A stretch of DNA of 64,000 nt from Hirundichthys speculiger. Its lineage: Eukaryota > Chordata > Actinopteri > Beloniformes > Exocoetidae. Below, piece by piece: positions 38,290-50,449 of this stretch (position 1 is its first letter; every line of letters starts with the position of its first letter). Below the pieces are notes generated by a model. It was given only the letters and a program-made list of their open reading frames with translations. It was not told where the DNA came from and searched no databases. The DNA lies in contig JAGFBZ010000342.1 in assembly GCA_018398805.1 (NCBI GenBank), forward strand, positions 2,440,001-2,504,000, given 5' to 3'. A program made the translations under genes and the position numbers.

Positions 38290-38880
38290 CTTAAACTTAA
38301 CGTTTTAATGCTTTCCCTGACTTTCAAAGGTTCAAAATTGCCTCAACCTGTAACATACCCAGTTTTTCAGCCATCTAGCTGTTATTTCAAGAAGTGCATG
38401 ATTGATAAGGCAGTGATGTCTGATGAATCCAACACTGACGTTGTTCCAGAACATAAAAGCAGGAGCAGCAGTGGATGAAGTGATGCACCCATAATGTCTA
38501 CTGTGTAAACCTGTGGTGGCAGTATTATGATGGTCTACGTTATACTGGATGTTTTCAGCTTTTCTTTTCCTCTTCCCTGATGGCACGCACATATTCCAAT
38601 AACAACGCCAGGATTCATGAGCGGTTCAGTGAGCATGAGACAGTTTTCAAATTTCCATTTTCATCCCGACCTCAACCCTGCCAGGAAACTTTTGGATGTG
38701 CTGGAGACTCAACACAGCAGTCCGAGTCTCCCATCATCAGTGCAAGAGCTCGATACTGTATAGGTTTATTAAAAAATCGATGGCACAGCAAACAAGTGCC
38801 GTAATCAAAGCCAAAGGTGGTCCAACGAAACATCAGTGTAGCTTGTGTTGGCTTGGTTTTGTATTTTGCTGAACGATTTA
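38290..38880 (+). mobile_element. Tc1/mariner transposase relic
   Basis: Frames in order give VMSDESN (about 38417), TCGGSIMMVYVILD, NNARIH..ERFSEHETVFK (about 38600), HPDLNPARKLLDVLETQ (about 38665), PSLPSSVQEL and AVIKAKGGPTKHQ (about 38800). This matches the DDE catalytic half and C-terminus of a Tc1-like transposase, with stops and shifts. It is a different family from the copies at 15.4 and 45.6 kb. Confidence 0.78.
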
Positions 38881-39016
38881 CTTCCATGGTCGTGACTACA
38901 GAAAATTAACTTCACATCTCATTGGGTTTCCTGAATCATTGTTTTTAAAATATACTTCCCTGACTGATCATTTCGGGAGATAATGTTCAGCTGCAAGCAG
39001 CGCAGCAGAGGAGTGT

Positions 39017-39040
39017 GGGGGGGGGGGGGGGGGGGGGGGG
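39017..39040. repeat. Poly(G) run of 24 bases
   Basis: Twenty-four G on the plus strand after GAGTGT. Other C runs of 14-18 bases occur at 18967, 31025 and 62922. Confidence 0.95.
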
Positions 39041-41582
39041 TAGGGCGGCTTAACTATTAACAGTCTAACCCTATTAAAGACAAAGGACATCACGTCCAGG
39101 GACGCTGCTGCATTTCTGCTGCAGCTCTTCCATTCTAGTCTTCATGTCTTCATGTAGTGTTTTAAATTTACAGCCTTTACTTAGTGTGTGCACGCATGTG
39201 CATGCACATGTATGTGTGTACCACAGCTAATGGGTTGAACAAGGCAAACAGAGGAGAAAGGACAACAGAGGAGGAGGAGGCTGGAAGAGGACCAGACGAA
39301 GCAGACGTGCAGAAACGGCAACGTGAGCAGCAACGAACGAGAGAGCATCGGCTATGAAAACCTCCAAACGCTCTCAGCTGAGGGGGACGTCTCGCCAAGC
39401 GAGTCTGGCAGATATCGCTCAGTGTTTGCCCAACAACAGATGGATCGCACACAGTGATTATCTATTCCTGGTTATGAATAATAGAGTGGAGAAGAAGAAG
39501 TAGGTGGTATTCTGATGAGTGAGACCTTCCTCATCAGACGATCCTAAGAATGCACCGCTGATTTCTGATTCACAAAGATTTTGAGCCTGAGAGTTTGAGG
39601 GTTTATTATTTTGCTGGGTTAGGGTAAAAAGCCAGCAGTTACGATAGTAAAGTACTGTAATAACTAATGCGTCATTCTTAAGTTCTCGTGACACGACAAT
39701 GATCTGGTGGCCCCGAATATATAGAGGTATACTAGCATACCTTTAAGTAAATCTGTCATAGGATGTTTAACTGGTTACATCTGTAGGGGACAGATTCAGC
39801 TTGACCAGCCTATATAAGCCTGTGCTTTTCTTTGTTCTGGGATTTTCCTATTATCGGATCAGGAGATCCCAGACTGCTGCAGGAGTCCGTCGTGTGCCTC
39901 TTTTACTTGTAATAAACACTTTTATGCAATTTAAAAGTTGGCCTCGGAGCAGCCTTTTTTTTTGAACCCTTGACACTCAGACGGCACAGCGATCGAGAGA
40001 GAGAAAGAGGAGCCTCAAAGCCACATCTTTGTCACCTCGAAGATCTTCAACTACAAAAGAAAACGTTAACCAAGAAAGACCATTGTACTCGTTGAGTTTT
40101 GCTCGTCTCCTTATGGGTTTTGCTTCTCAGATGTTTGGATTTCGATTCCCAGGATGTACTGGTGTTGTATTCGTGCTGTACTCCTGATCTCAACCAAACG
40201 CTATTCAGAGATGCGTCAGTCCGAAGAACACTTGCATGAGGGACTTTTGTGAATGCCGTATGGGAGCTTGGAGGGTTCCTGTAGGACGGTGGAGCTAGTT
40301 TAATGCCGGTTCATTTTGTGACGGTTCTCTCTTGTGAAGCGGGTCTGGTACCCCAAACATCAACAGCCACTTCCACCATGGCTGTGGATGCAGCGACATT
40401 TCAAAAAACCGTTTTTGTCAAAAGCAAAGTTAATCGGGAGCAAGGCCAGAAACAGAGCATCAGTTAATGTCAACCAACCTTGATAACTTTACCTGACTGC
40501 TTAGTTTGTACAAACTGAAACGAGACGTTCCCTCTGACAGTCACAGCTGAGTTTAGTAGCTCCGTCAGAGCGGACCTGGAGAGGAAGGCGCTAAAATCTG
40601 TAGGTGACAGCGGAGGCAGGAGAGCTGGCTGAGGAGGGTTGCTCAGGGTAACGGTCGTAGTGATGGAGAGGAAGGAGGAGGACGTATCAAGCTCTTCAGA
40701 TGAGAGTGATGGGGGAGGGGCTTGCTGCCCCATCAGACCAGGATGGATCAGACGCTTTTCAGCAGTCCTGCATCATGACCAACTGCGATGGCGTGAACCT
40801 CCTACGCGTGATGGCAAAACAAACACCTTTCTCAGAGAAGGCAAAAGGAGTATTTTACAACCTACTCCACATCCCACAATGGAGAGAAAAATAATAATAA
40901 AATCAATAGGGGCTGGATAATATACAGCCGCTCAAAGAAGCCTTATTTTTTCTTGCTGCTCCTATGAAGTAGAGAATAAGTCAACAAGTACACTCAGTTC
41001 TGCAGACGGGATGAAAATTTCCAATATGACATATAGAAATCTTTCAGAGAGATTTCTGGAACGGAGGAATAATAAGTTAATCATTTGTTTCCTACTAGTG
41101 TCCAGAGTGCTGCAGGTCGCTGGCCCATCTGAGATCATCTCATCCCGCCTCAGGGTTTATGTTACTGCAGACTAAAGAGGGAGCAGGATCACAAAACGAG
41201 AAGACGCACTCATCAGCAACGCTAGAACCTGCAGGAAATAAAAACCTCACACTGAAATGGCATCTTCCAAAATTACTTACTACCTTCCCGGACCACCTTC
41301 TGGCATGCACGTACTGTTTTTATTTTCTTTTGTATCATCTTTGTTGACTGTCATAAATAAAACCTATCCTCTCCGTTCTAATGTAAAATTTTATCTGTCC
41401 TCTATTTTACGGCTAATGGACAGATGTTCGCCGGCTGCGCATCTGCGCTTTGTTTTATGGCCTTCAGAGCTCGGCGGTCAGCGCTGCACGCTGCCTTTTC
41501 CTGCAGAGGTCTGCTCCATTACCGACCGGTGACGGATTGATGAGTCAGGAACCACGACTGTCACTGTGTGTGTGTGAGATCC

Positions 41583-41662
41583 ATCCACCCATCCATCCAT
41601 TATCTAGACCCACTTCTTCAAAACTCTGGAAGTGGATCTGCTGGAGGCTATCACAGCTCCCT
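41583..41662 (+). mobile_element. LINE-tail type fragment
   Basis: CCATCCATCCATTATCTAGA followed by CCCACTTCTTC and CTGCTGGAGGCTATCACAGC resembles the 'ccatccattatctataccgctt..gctggagcctatccca' tail common in fish LINEs. Short and degenerate. Confidence 0.4.
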
Positions 41663-41790
41663 TCAAAGGAAAAGAGGAGTTATGTTATTAAGTTGCTGTC
41701 CTTGGCTTGTTACAAATATCCTCCTTTGTTTTATGGTCCTAGTGCACGAGTCAAGCTCTGTTCATAGACTATAAAATGAGCCTGACGGAC

Positions 41791-42220
41791 CAGAGCTGAG
41801 CGATTTTAGCGATTCTGCAATATATATATCGATATTTTATCCAGTGTCGATTTTTCAGCCGTGGGTATCGATATTCTAAGCTTCTTTCAAAACCCCCGTG
41901 TCCCACCTTTAAAAGCTTGCAAGCAACAATTTGCACTGTTTGAATAAATGAAACTATTTTTCTCAACACATCTTTTACTCATTTTGTCCAGCATTTGCAA
42001 GCTGCCTGTCAGCCATATAATGTGTAATTGATGCTTTCAGTTCAATTAATTCAAACAAAGTCATTGGAACACTCACAAGATGTCACCAAAATCACTTTGT
42101 CCCTTTAAAATCTTTCAGAAAATGATGTAAATGTATAGTAAGATGAATATCGATACATATTGTATCGTGAGCCAAATATCGTGTATCGTATCGTGAGATT
42201 AGTGTATCGCTACAGACCTA
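41791..42220 (+). mobile_element. hAT-like MITE, copy 2, with exact 8-bp target duplication
   Basis: 430 bp starting CAGAGCTGAGCGATTTT and ending CGCTACAGACCTA, flanked by identical TGACGGAC octamers (41783-41790 and 42221-42228). ATCGATA/CGTATCG subterminal repeats. Inverse-orientation homologue of 32681-33121; no coding capacity. Confidence 0.87.
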
Positions 42221-42601
42221 TGACGGACCCTCTGTAACATTGCCAACGTTACATTCATCATTTCGAATGTTGCTACCGAAATGACATGTGAAAGGAGTGC
42301 TGCAGGACCTGAAGATGATTTCCACAGATGTCTGCGGTGGCTCGGTTGCCTAGATGCCATGGCTCTGGGCCATTTTCTGTGACTATAAGAAACGGACATC
42401 TCCTGATATCCAGTGTGCATTTTCTGGCATCTCTTTGTGGTGTTAAGTCAATGCATCATTGCGTCATTGAATCTTTTTATTCATGAACTCTTTAATTGAC
42501 CTTTGTTTCTAGTCTCATCAATGGCACCAGATAAAAGAACACGGAGAATTACTTTCATTATCTTTATAGTACGAACGATTATGCTCATGACATGTTTGGA
42601 G

Positions 42602-43307
42602 TAGAGGTCTTTACAGGTCCACTTTCATAGGACTCGAACCTGAGTGGACCCGGAATATTTGGACCCGGAACCAACTCGACCCGAGTCTTTAGTTTCCTAC
42701 CATGAACCGAACCGAGTTACCTGAATAGAACCGAGACAATCCAACCCATAGTTGCTCATGTTAAAAGTTGTCTAGCGTTGAATAAAACTTGATTTTCTTA
42801 CCTAAAGTTGTCTTCTTCTACCGGTTCAGTTGCTACATAGGCTACGTGATGTAAACAACAATAAATCCACGTCGTTATTTTCTTTGTGGATACAGATGCT
42901 ATTGGTAGCAACTGCTAACGCTAATAGCCTACACCGGTCAGGACGTGTCGTGAATATGTTCTCTCATCCAGCGTTGTCATGTTGGCGATCCGTTGTGTTT
43001 TACAGCTGCCGGACAAACCGCTAATAACACGCTACGGCAACACGATTGTTTCATGACAAACACGCCACGTTAATTAATAATCATTTAACTGCCCTGAGTC
43101 CTGACATTGGCTGCCACCGCCAATATCTTTACCTCTCTCCTTTAAACGCTGACCCAGCCTGTCAGAGAGCACCGACCGGACCCGAGACTAACTGTACCGA
43201 TTCCGACCCGAACCCGGAGTCACGTCTTTTGAATGGACCCGAGACCCGATTCGGGTCGGGTCGGAACCTCTGGTTTTCGGGTTGTAGGGTTTTTCCGAAG
43301 ACCTCTA
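42602..43307 (+). mobile_element. hAT-like MITE with TAGAGGTCTT ends, copy 1
   Basis: 706 bp between TAGAGGTCTT and its perfect inverse AAGACCTCTA, flanked by identical GTTTGGAG octamers (42594-42601 and 43308-43315). Subterminal GACCCGAACCCG-type repeats. Highly similar to 55565-56314 in the same orientation. No transposase. Confidence 0.88.
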
Positions 43308-44821
43308 GTTTGGAGCCAACCCCTTGTGGCTGTTGAATGAACTGCAATATTCTTTACTTTTTCACTAGTTTGATGGGATCAAACTCAAGTTCTGGTCCAT
43401 CAGTTGAGGTCCTAAGGTGAGATGCTGACGGTGCTGCTTCCAAGCTGACGTTTTTTGTGTTTTTCCTATAAAGTTATTCAAACTTCCCAATCAAATGAGG
43501 GTAAAACAGAGAGTTCTCCAAGAAATTAGAAACCCTTCCACTGTTTGCCATCTGGATTTCAGACTTTGTAATTATGTGCTGAGTCGTTGAGCACCAAGGG
43601 CAGAATGTTAATACAGGAAAAGACCGTGTATCTGCAAACAAACAGCCTCCACTAACCAACAAACACACACGCAGGGTTTTTCACGAAGCTTCTGATGGGC
43701 AAAATCCATCTACAGCAGTTCGGCAAGCTTTGCTGTGTCAATTAGTCCCGCTTGACATATACGTTTAGATATCCCTCTTGCACGCTCGGGCCTCACCCTT
43801 GAATTTCTTTAATTCATCCAGCTCTGATGGCGCTCCATATTCATGCATGAAAGGGGGTCGATCTGAGTCCACCGCAAGACGCTCTAATGTCTAAATCAAT
43901 GCGTTCGCCACACTGGGGGACATGATGGCGAAAGTGAATTATGGAACCTGTCTGACTCAGACTGGATTAGATGGAAAACTCATGCATACAAAAAGAAAAA
44001 AAAAAACCTACTAGGAAATCTTCAATTAATGTCACATGCGGGCCCTTCACTCTTCGCCCGTCCCCCCGCTGAAGGTCTGCAACTCCAAAGTCTGATGTCC
44101 TTGATGCCCACCCTCTTCACATAGCGGCGTCGTTGTCATTCCAGCCACACGCCTGCTGGAAACTTTATCAAGTGGTCTTTCTCTCAACCTTTTCCCAGCG
44201 CTGCCTTTCTTTTTTCTGCTTTTCGTTCCTGTCGCTCGGCTGCGTGCCTCTTCATCCTCGGGCAGGTGCTCACACATATACACACCAAAAAACATTTTAC
44301 TTTCCTCTTCTTGGAGTTACTTTGTGCAACCCGAGAAGACGGTGCGTCCAACTCTGCCACACATTTGTGGCGAACCTGACTGCACGATCAGGCAGTCCTG
44401 ATATTTTGGCTTAAAGCAAACAGGCCTGTTTAAGATGCAAAGGATACGACGGCGCAGGTATGAGAGGGAGGGTGTGAACTGGTGGAACTAATAAGACTCA
44501 AGCCCGATTGCCTTCTCGCTCCCCTCTTTTCTTATTCTCTCTTTCCCCTCTAGCTCAGTTTATTAAAAGTGAGCTTATCTTTCAAGGTATTTGATCAGGG
44601 GAATGAGAGGAAGGTTTGCAAACAAATGGGAAAAAAAAATCGATGGCAACAACTTTTCCCTAAAAAGTCACAGGACCTCATAATCCAACAGAGAGATTTC
44701 CTCGCAGTCACCCCCCCCCCGATGGAAATGTGAAATATACCAGAGCAGAGCCTGAACTCCATTTAAGCAGCTAGGAGAGTGAAGTATAGCATCCCTTGCT
44801 GCATTTATTGCAAAAGACTTA

Positions 44822-44990
44822 CAGTGATCCCTTATTTTTAGCGGTTAATGGGGACCAGCGCCCCCCCCCTCGCGAATATCAAAATCCACCAATGGGAGCC
44901 GGAGCCCCCCGAGCCTAAATAATGTGTTTAAAATATGTTTAAAAACCACAAAAAAGTAGTGAGGCACTGCAGCGAAACAAGACAAAGGCT
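44822..44990 (+). mobile_element. Possible Tigger/pogo-like MITE end
   Basis: AGTGATCCCTTATTTTTAGCGG followed by GCGAATATCAAAATCCACC resembles the left end of fish TcMar-Tigger-like MITEs ('cagtgatccctcgtttatcgcgg..cgcgaa'). Only one end is seen. Confidence 0.35.
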
Positions 44991-45623
44991 CAACTGTGGT
45001 CTTTCTGTTTCCTTCACAGCCTCTGGTCTCTGAACCGTAGTAAAGAAACCGCTGCTATTGTGCTATTTTTGGCTCATAATTAGCGGCTAACACGCTAATA
45101 ACAACAAAAGACTGCCCAGGCCAACTCAGCTGTGACGGGCATGTCTTCTCCTCCATATTCAAGCCTCTTTCTACAATTAGAAATCTTTCATTTGGCTACA
45201 TTTTTAAGCAAATGCACAATTAAACCTAATTTGAAGTCATGGGCATCATGATGACTGATTATGATCACGATTTCTCTAGAAAATATTAATAAAGGCTTCC
45301 TAAGATTGCATACTGTTGCTGTTCCTTTCTTACTTTAGAGATACGTGAACAATCCTGCTGTCGTGTGACGAGAGTGAAGGAGCTTTTGTTCTGCAGCACA
45401 CGAGTCTGTGACTGAAAGCACAATTTCAGAGTCAAAAGTGCTGCTGTGTTACTGAAGAAGACGGAGCTGAGTGCCTGAAGGTTGCGGCTTGGATGACAAT
45501 TTGGCAAAGAGCCCTGCTCTTTCTGCTCTTTGTTCACCATGTCACAAATATCAGAAAGGTGTTTTGTTCTTTCAGTGCTGTCATGTCCTAATGAAGCCAG
45601 AAGAAACAGATACAGACCTCATA

Positions 45624-46848
45624 TACACTGTATTACCAAAAGTATTGTCTCACCTGCCTTGACTCGCATATGAGCTTTAGCTCCTCCCATTTCTAATAAA
45701 TATTACGTGGCTCCATCCTCTGCAGCTAGAACAGCTTCAACTCTTCTGGGAAGGCTGTCCACAAGGTTTAGGAGTGTGTTTATGGGGATTTTTGACCATT
45801 CTTCCAGAAGAACATTAGTGAGGTCAAACACTGATGTTGGACCAGAAGGTCTGGTTCTCAGTCTCTGCTCTAATTCATCCCAAAGGTCTTCTATCAGGTT
45901 GAGGTCAGGACTCTGTGCAGGTCAGTCAAGTTCATCCACACCAGACTCTTCCATCCATGTCTTTATGGACCTTGCTTTGTGCACTGGTGCACAGTCATGT
46001 TGGAAGAGGAAGGAACCAGCTCCAAACTGGTCCCACAAAGTTGGGAGCATGGAAAGGTCCAAAATGTCTTGGTCTGCTGAAGCATTCAGAGTTCCTTTCA
46101 CTGGAACTAAGGGGCCAAGCCCAGCTCCTGAAAAACAACCCCACACCATAATCCCCCCTCCACCAAACTTTACACTTGGATCAATGCAGTCAGACCAGTA
46201 CCGTTCTCCTGGAAACCACCAAACCCAGACTCTTCCATCAGATTACCAGATGGAGAAGTGTGATTCTTCCCTCCAGAGAACGTTCCTCCACTGCTCTAGA
46301 GTCCAGTGGTGGCTGCTTTACTCCACTGCATCTGACTCTTTCCATAGTTCTTGGTGATGTCTGGCTTGGATGCAGCTGCTCCACCATGGAAACCCATTCA
46401 TGAAGCTCTCTGCTCTGTTGTTGAGCTAATCTGAAGGCCACATGAAGTTTGGAGGTCTGTAGTGATTGACTCTGCAGAAAGTTGGAGACCTCTTCTCACT
46501 ATGTTCTTCAGCATCCTCTGACTCCGCCCCCTCAGTTTACCTGTCCTACCACTTCATGGCTGAGTTGCTGTCGTTCCCAAACACTTCCATTTCCTGATAA
46601 ATCCAGTTGACAGTTGACTGTGGAATATTTAGGAGAGAGAGAAATTTTTTGCTCAGGTGTCATCCTATCACAGTTCCACCTGGAATTCACTGAGCTCCTG
46701 AGAGAGACCCATTCTTTCACAGATGTTTCTAGAAACAGTCTCCATGTCGAGGTGCTTGATTTTATACACCTGTGGACATGTAAGTGATTGGAACACCTGA
46801 TTCTCACGATTTGGATGGATGAGCAAATACTTTTGGCAGTATAGTGTA
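45624..46848 (-). mobile_element. Nearly full-length Tc1-like transposon, transposase disrupted
   Basis: About 1.2 kb with matching ends TACACTGTATTACCAAAAG and CTTTTGGCAGTATAGTGTA, starting and ending at TA as Tc1/mariner elements do. Transposase is on the minus strand: CSGVKQPPLDSRAVEERSLE (about 46330), [20 protein letters not shown] (from 46149), [15 protein letters not shown] with the second catalytic Asp, then LD-stop-PAQSPDLNLIEDLWDEL, where the usual Trp codon is TGA (45922-45924). A frameshift separates the 46330 and 46149 blocks. Long plus-strand open frames here are shadows. Confidence 0.9.
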
Positions 46849-47883
46849 TTTGAAAGTCACCAGACCCTCTTTTATCACCACAGCAAAGCTGATTGTGCTT
46901 CTTTCTTGCCTTTTCTTTTTTGTTGTTGTTGTTAAAAGGCTCCCTGTCCAAGCTCAGGGATTCACTTTCTGCCAGTTTCAGTGCAGATTATTTGCTTTGC
47001 AATAATGGAAGTTTGGCATGTGTTGCAGCAGTGACTAAGCGGTATTTGGCTCGTGCGTCTCTCATTAGCCCCATCCTTCATTACTAGCATGTCTGGGTAC
47101 GTCCGTAACCTCCCTTGTCTGATTATAGCTAACGGTCTTGTCCCACGTCAGCCTTGTACTCAAATTTCTTTAATTTCCTCCTTACAAATTAATCTTCCCA
47201 CTCTTGCCCGACTCAATAACTCACCCCCTCCCTTTTGGGTACCCGTGTTTGTATGGTTCCCTGAGAAAAAAAAACGACATTTCACATAAAGCTTGGCACT
47301 CTGGCTCCAGTGTGTTTGTTCTCTCGGTACAATGGGGATCAGTGAGCGAGAGCGAAGGAAGAAAAAGTGCTTTTCTTTGCTGTTTTCAGTCCAGAGGGTC
47401 TCATCAAAAAGTGCATGTAGAAGAGTGGAGGTATGTGCTGATTCATAAATCTGCACCGTGCACACCGTCTTCTGTGATGTCTATTGTAATCTTTCTTCCC
47501 TTTTAACTCCTTCTTGAATGGATTTGAATGAGACATTGTAATGAAACTTGCTTGCCCAGCCATCCTAATTATTTTCTTCTCCAGCATGAAGAAGCAGTCT
47601 GGCTCTTCTGGGCTTTAACCCTGTTGGGATGGGATTAGCATTGCATGGAGAGGTGGGAAAAAAGCAATCATCCCCAGATCTTTGACCCCTGTCTGAACGC
47701 GACATCCCAGCAATCGTTTAAGGAAGATGTCGGTAGAGATCACACCGACTTTTACCATCTGGAAAACTTACCTCAGCTAATCCCAGTCCTGTGTGACTCG
47801 ACCAGCTGTGAATGTGTATGTAAATCTGTGTATGTAGATGCCCTCGGCTGTAATCTAAGTGGTCAAAAGTGGGCGGTCTTTGG

Positions 47884-48062
47884 GGCCTCTGGGTAGCTCG
47901 GTGGCTTGGGCGGATGGCCCATGTAAGGAGGCGCGGTAAGGGTTTCGACTCCTGACCTGCAACTCTTTGCCGCTTGTTTTTCCCGTTCTCTCTCTGTCCC
48001 ACTTGTCTCTCTCCACTGTAGGTGGAGGCCACTAGAGCCACAAAATCTCTAAAAAATAAAAA
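47884..48062 (+). mobile_element. tRNA-derived SINE
   Basis: The head has an RNA polymerase III A-box-like TAGCTCGGTGG (47894-47904) and a B-box-like GGTTTCGACTCC (47941-47952), with one extra T relative to the consensus. A T/C-rich body (CCGTTCTCTCTCTGTCCCAC) and an A-rich tail follow (ending near 48062). It matches a common teleost SINE layout 'gggtagctcagtgg..gggttcgactcctg..ctctctccactgt'. Not a functional tRNA gene: no 3' acceptor arm. Confidence 0.75.
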
Positions 48063-48537
48063 TAGAAGTGGACGGTCTTTGTAGTAAACGTCAAGTGTTT
48101 CCACAAACACCATTCAGGTAAAAAAAGAAGAAGGTCGAAATAACTTGGAAGAAGCACAAAAGCCGCCTTGGTTGTTTTGAAAAGTGGTTCTTGGACATTC
48201 ATGTACGGAACATTTCATAAAACCCGCCCTCACCCCTGTTACAGCTTGGTTCTACATGTGAACGGGAAAGGTACCAGATCCATTTAAGGTGAGAGTGAAT
48301 GGGTATGTCGGGCCCAGTGTTGTACCTGAACACGTTCATTGTCACGCTAACAATTGCGTCATCAAACATTTAAAACAAGCAGGAAGTTGAAAGCTAAGTA
48401 AGTAAGTAAGAGGGGGGAGGGAATTGAAATATTTAAATGGGGTGAAAAAACATTTGAACCTTAAGGACCTGTTTTTGTCTTATAATAAAGACCATTTGGC
48501 AGCAAGTTTTTCCTCATATTTTTAACATACTGTAGAG

Positions 48538-48700
48538 CAGCGATTCCCAAAGTGTGGGCCGCAGCCCCCTGGTGGGCCGTCGTGGTACTGCAGGTGGGCC
48601 GTGAGAGGTCATTAAAATTAAACAAATCTGTTTTAAATCCTCGATTTTTTTAAAATATGTTTTTACTTACTGTAAAATATTCATGACATGATTAAAGAAA
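48538..48700 (+). mobile_element. hAT-type terminal fragment
   Basis: AGCAGCGATTCCCAAAGTGT with GGGCCGCAGCCCCCTGGTGG and a second GTGGGCCGTGAGAGG resembles the 'cagtggttcccaaagtgtgggccgcg' end of fish hAT elements. The other end was not found. Confidence 0.5.
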
Positions 48701-49141
48701 ACATTAACAAGTAATAAAACAAACCAGTTAAGTGTTATTCTACTGTCATCTTAATTTAATATGACAAGTGTCACCTTATTTGTTGACCCCTCACATTAAT
48801 ATCAGATCATGGTTCCTTGTCCTTGAAGCTGAAAGGAAAATGACAGTTTTACATGGTCTGTCCCTTCAATGCTAATGTGAACCCTGGTTGGTTAAGGATT
48901 CAGAATTGGACCAATAGTTTTTGACAGATAAAACGGATAAAATAATTGCTTTAAAAGAATTGTTTTAAGCCAGATGCCCTTCCTGATGCAAACCCAGAAC
49001 TTCTCATGTGGTAGGATACAGCATTACCACAGAGCCACCAGGAAGGACTAGAAGAGATATATGGCTTATAACCAACAGCACAGAAACCCACCTGGATTTG
49101 CATCTAAATTAGGATCATCTAAACATGAATGAAGTACTCAC

Positions 49142-50449
49142 ACATTGAAGAGGTTGAGGCCGATGCGGTAAAGGCGTTTTCTCATGACGTCCGTGGACAG
49201 CGTGGGTGATTTACAGCTTGCGGGGTTCTCACAGTGGTAGCGTGGCAGGCTGAGGATCATGGCCTGCAGCGCCTCCTTGGACGAGGCTTCGGATGTAGAG
49301 CGCGCCTCTGTCGACGTGCTGCTGCTGCTCATCTGCTCTGAGCTGTTGTCCGCTGTCTCGGAGCCACATCTCTTCACATCTAGAGGCTCCGCCACAGGAG
49401 AGCTCGCCAACAGAACGGCCTCCTGCGGCGGAGGGACACGAGGGGGGTCGTTCGACGGAGGAGGTGGCGGCGGCGGCACCATCACCGCCACCACCTCCTC
49501 TGGGCTTTGAGGGGCTGCCATCTTATCCAGAGGGGTTAAGGGAGGTTGCTCATCCTCCCCTAGCTCCTCTTCACTTGGAGGCGGGGCAGGGAATTCAATA
49601 TCCTGGTCGGCTTCTTCTATCTCTGACTCTGGGGGTGGTGGGGGCTCTTGGGGTGGTGGTGGGGGGTCTATGGGCTCAGCTGGGGCCTCCGGAGGTGGAG
49701 GAGGAGGTTCTTGTGAGGGACCAGGTGGAACATAGTCTTGCGCGGAGTTTGTTGTTGTAGAAGTGGTTGTGACCGTGGTGGAGGCTCCGCCCTCTTGCGT
49801 AACGCTACCTAGGGTGACTGAGGTGGATGATTCCATAACCGAGGATGAAACTCTGAAGTTCTGGCTGTCAATCTGAACCGTCACATCTCGAAACGCCATC
49901 ATCAGCTTACTTGCACTTTTCGACAGGTCATTTGGATCCAACCACACTTCTTATGAATCGCCGACTCTCCCACGCCGCCCCCTTCTCCATCCCCACCTAC
50001 TCCTGCAGCCGCCGCCGCCGCTTTGCTGAAGGAGTCGGCGGTGAACTGATAGGTACCGCCTTCTTGCAGCGAGCACATCGTCTTCAGGCTCCAGTTGCTG
50101 AGTGCATCATCGATGGACTTCGCAAGCGACTGGACCTGTTCAGTGAACGAGTCTTCCAGGTCGGTCAGAGTCCCGCCGACTGTGGCGGGCAGAGATGGCG
50201 AACGCACCAGCGGGATGCCTGCTAGGCTGCAACCTTCGGCCAGGGCCCGTTCAGCAGAGAAAAACCCTCCGTGTTCTGCACACGGACCTTGCGCAGGGAG
50301 ATGCGTCGGGGCAGGCGACTCTCTAGGAGCGAGTTGCGGATCTTCTCAAAGTTCTTGCTGAGCTGGTACTGGCGAAAGGCAGTCTGGATCTTGCAGGCGG
50401 CGCGGCGGGAGATGAGATGGCCGCCGTATTTCTGCTCTAACATTTCGAT
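49142..50449 (-). CDS. iqsec3: IQSEC3 exon B: IQ motif, Pro-rich linker, start of Sec7
   Basis: The acceptor TTTCTTAG precedes [12 protein letters not shown], which continues directly from exon A. The donor is AATGT|GTGAGT (intron phase 2). Features in order: IQ motif at codons 21-32 ([12 protein letters not shown], about 50389-50354); [51 protein letters not shown]; an Ala/Gly run; [17 protein letters not shown]; a long Pro/Glu-rich disordered stretch with six- and seven-Pro runs; [20 protein letters not shown]; and [10 protein letters not shown], the start of Sec7. The reading frame breaks twice, near 50260-50264 (a run of five A on the plus strand) and within 49905-49950. Each break fits one missing base. 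With both restored the exon is 1310 nt and its phase matches exon C exactly. Probably assembly errors, though real frameshifts are not excluded. Confidence 0.87.

Larger units (their letters stand above)
36343..49141 (-). other. Intron between exons B and C
   Basis: A 12.8 kb phase 2 intron. It holds poly(C)45 (37097-37141), a Tc1-like relic (38290-38880), a 24-base G run (39017-39040), an unexplained minus-strand open segment (40493-40733), hAT-like elements (41791-42220, 42602-43307), a Tc1 copy (45624-46848), a tRNA-derived SINE (47884-48062) and a hAT end (48538-48700). I recognise nothing in 36420-37090, 43310-44820 or 46850-47880. Confidence 0.75.

Noticed and set aside
45707..46357. 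216-residue plus-strand open frame
   Set aside because: It is antisense to a Tc1-like transposase that is recognisable on the minus strand; a shadow frame.
47894..47952. Possible tRNA gene (A and B boxes)
   Set aside because: The B box is interrupted by an extra base, no 3' acceptor arm is seen, and the body and A-rich tail match a SINE.
49259..49760. Gly-rich plus-strand open frames
   Set aside because: Antisense of the Pro-rich part of exon B.
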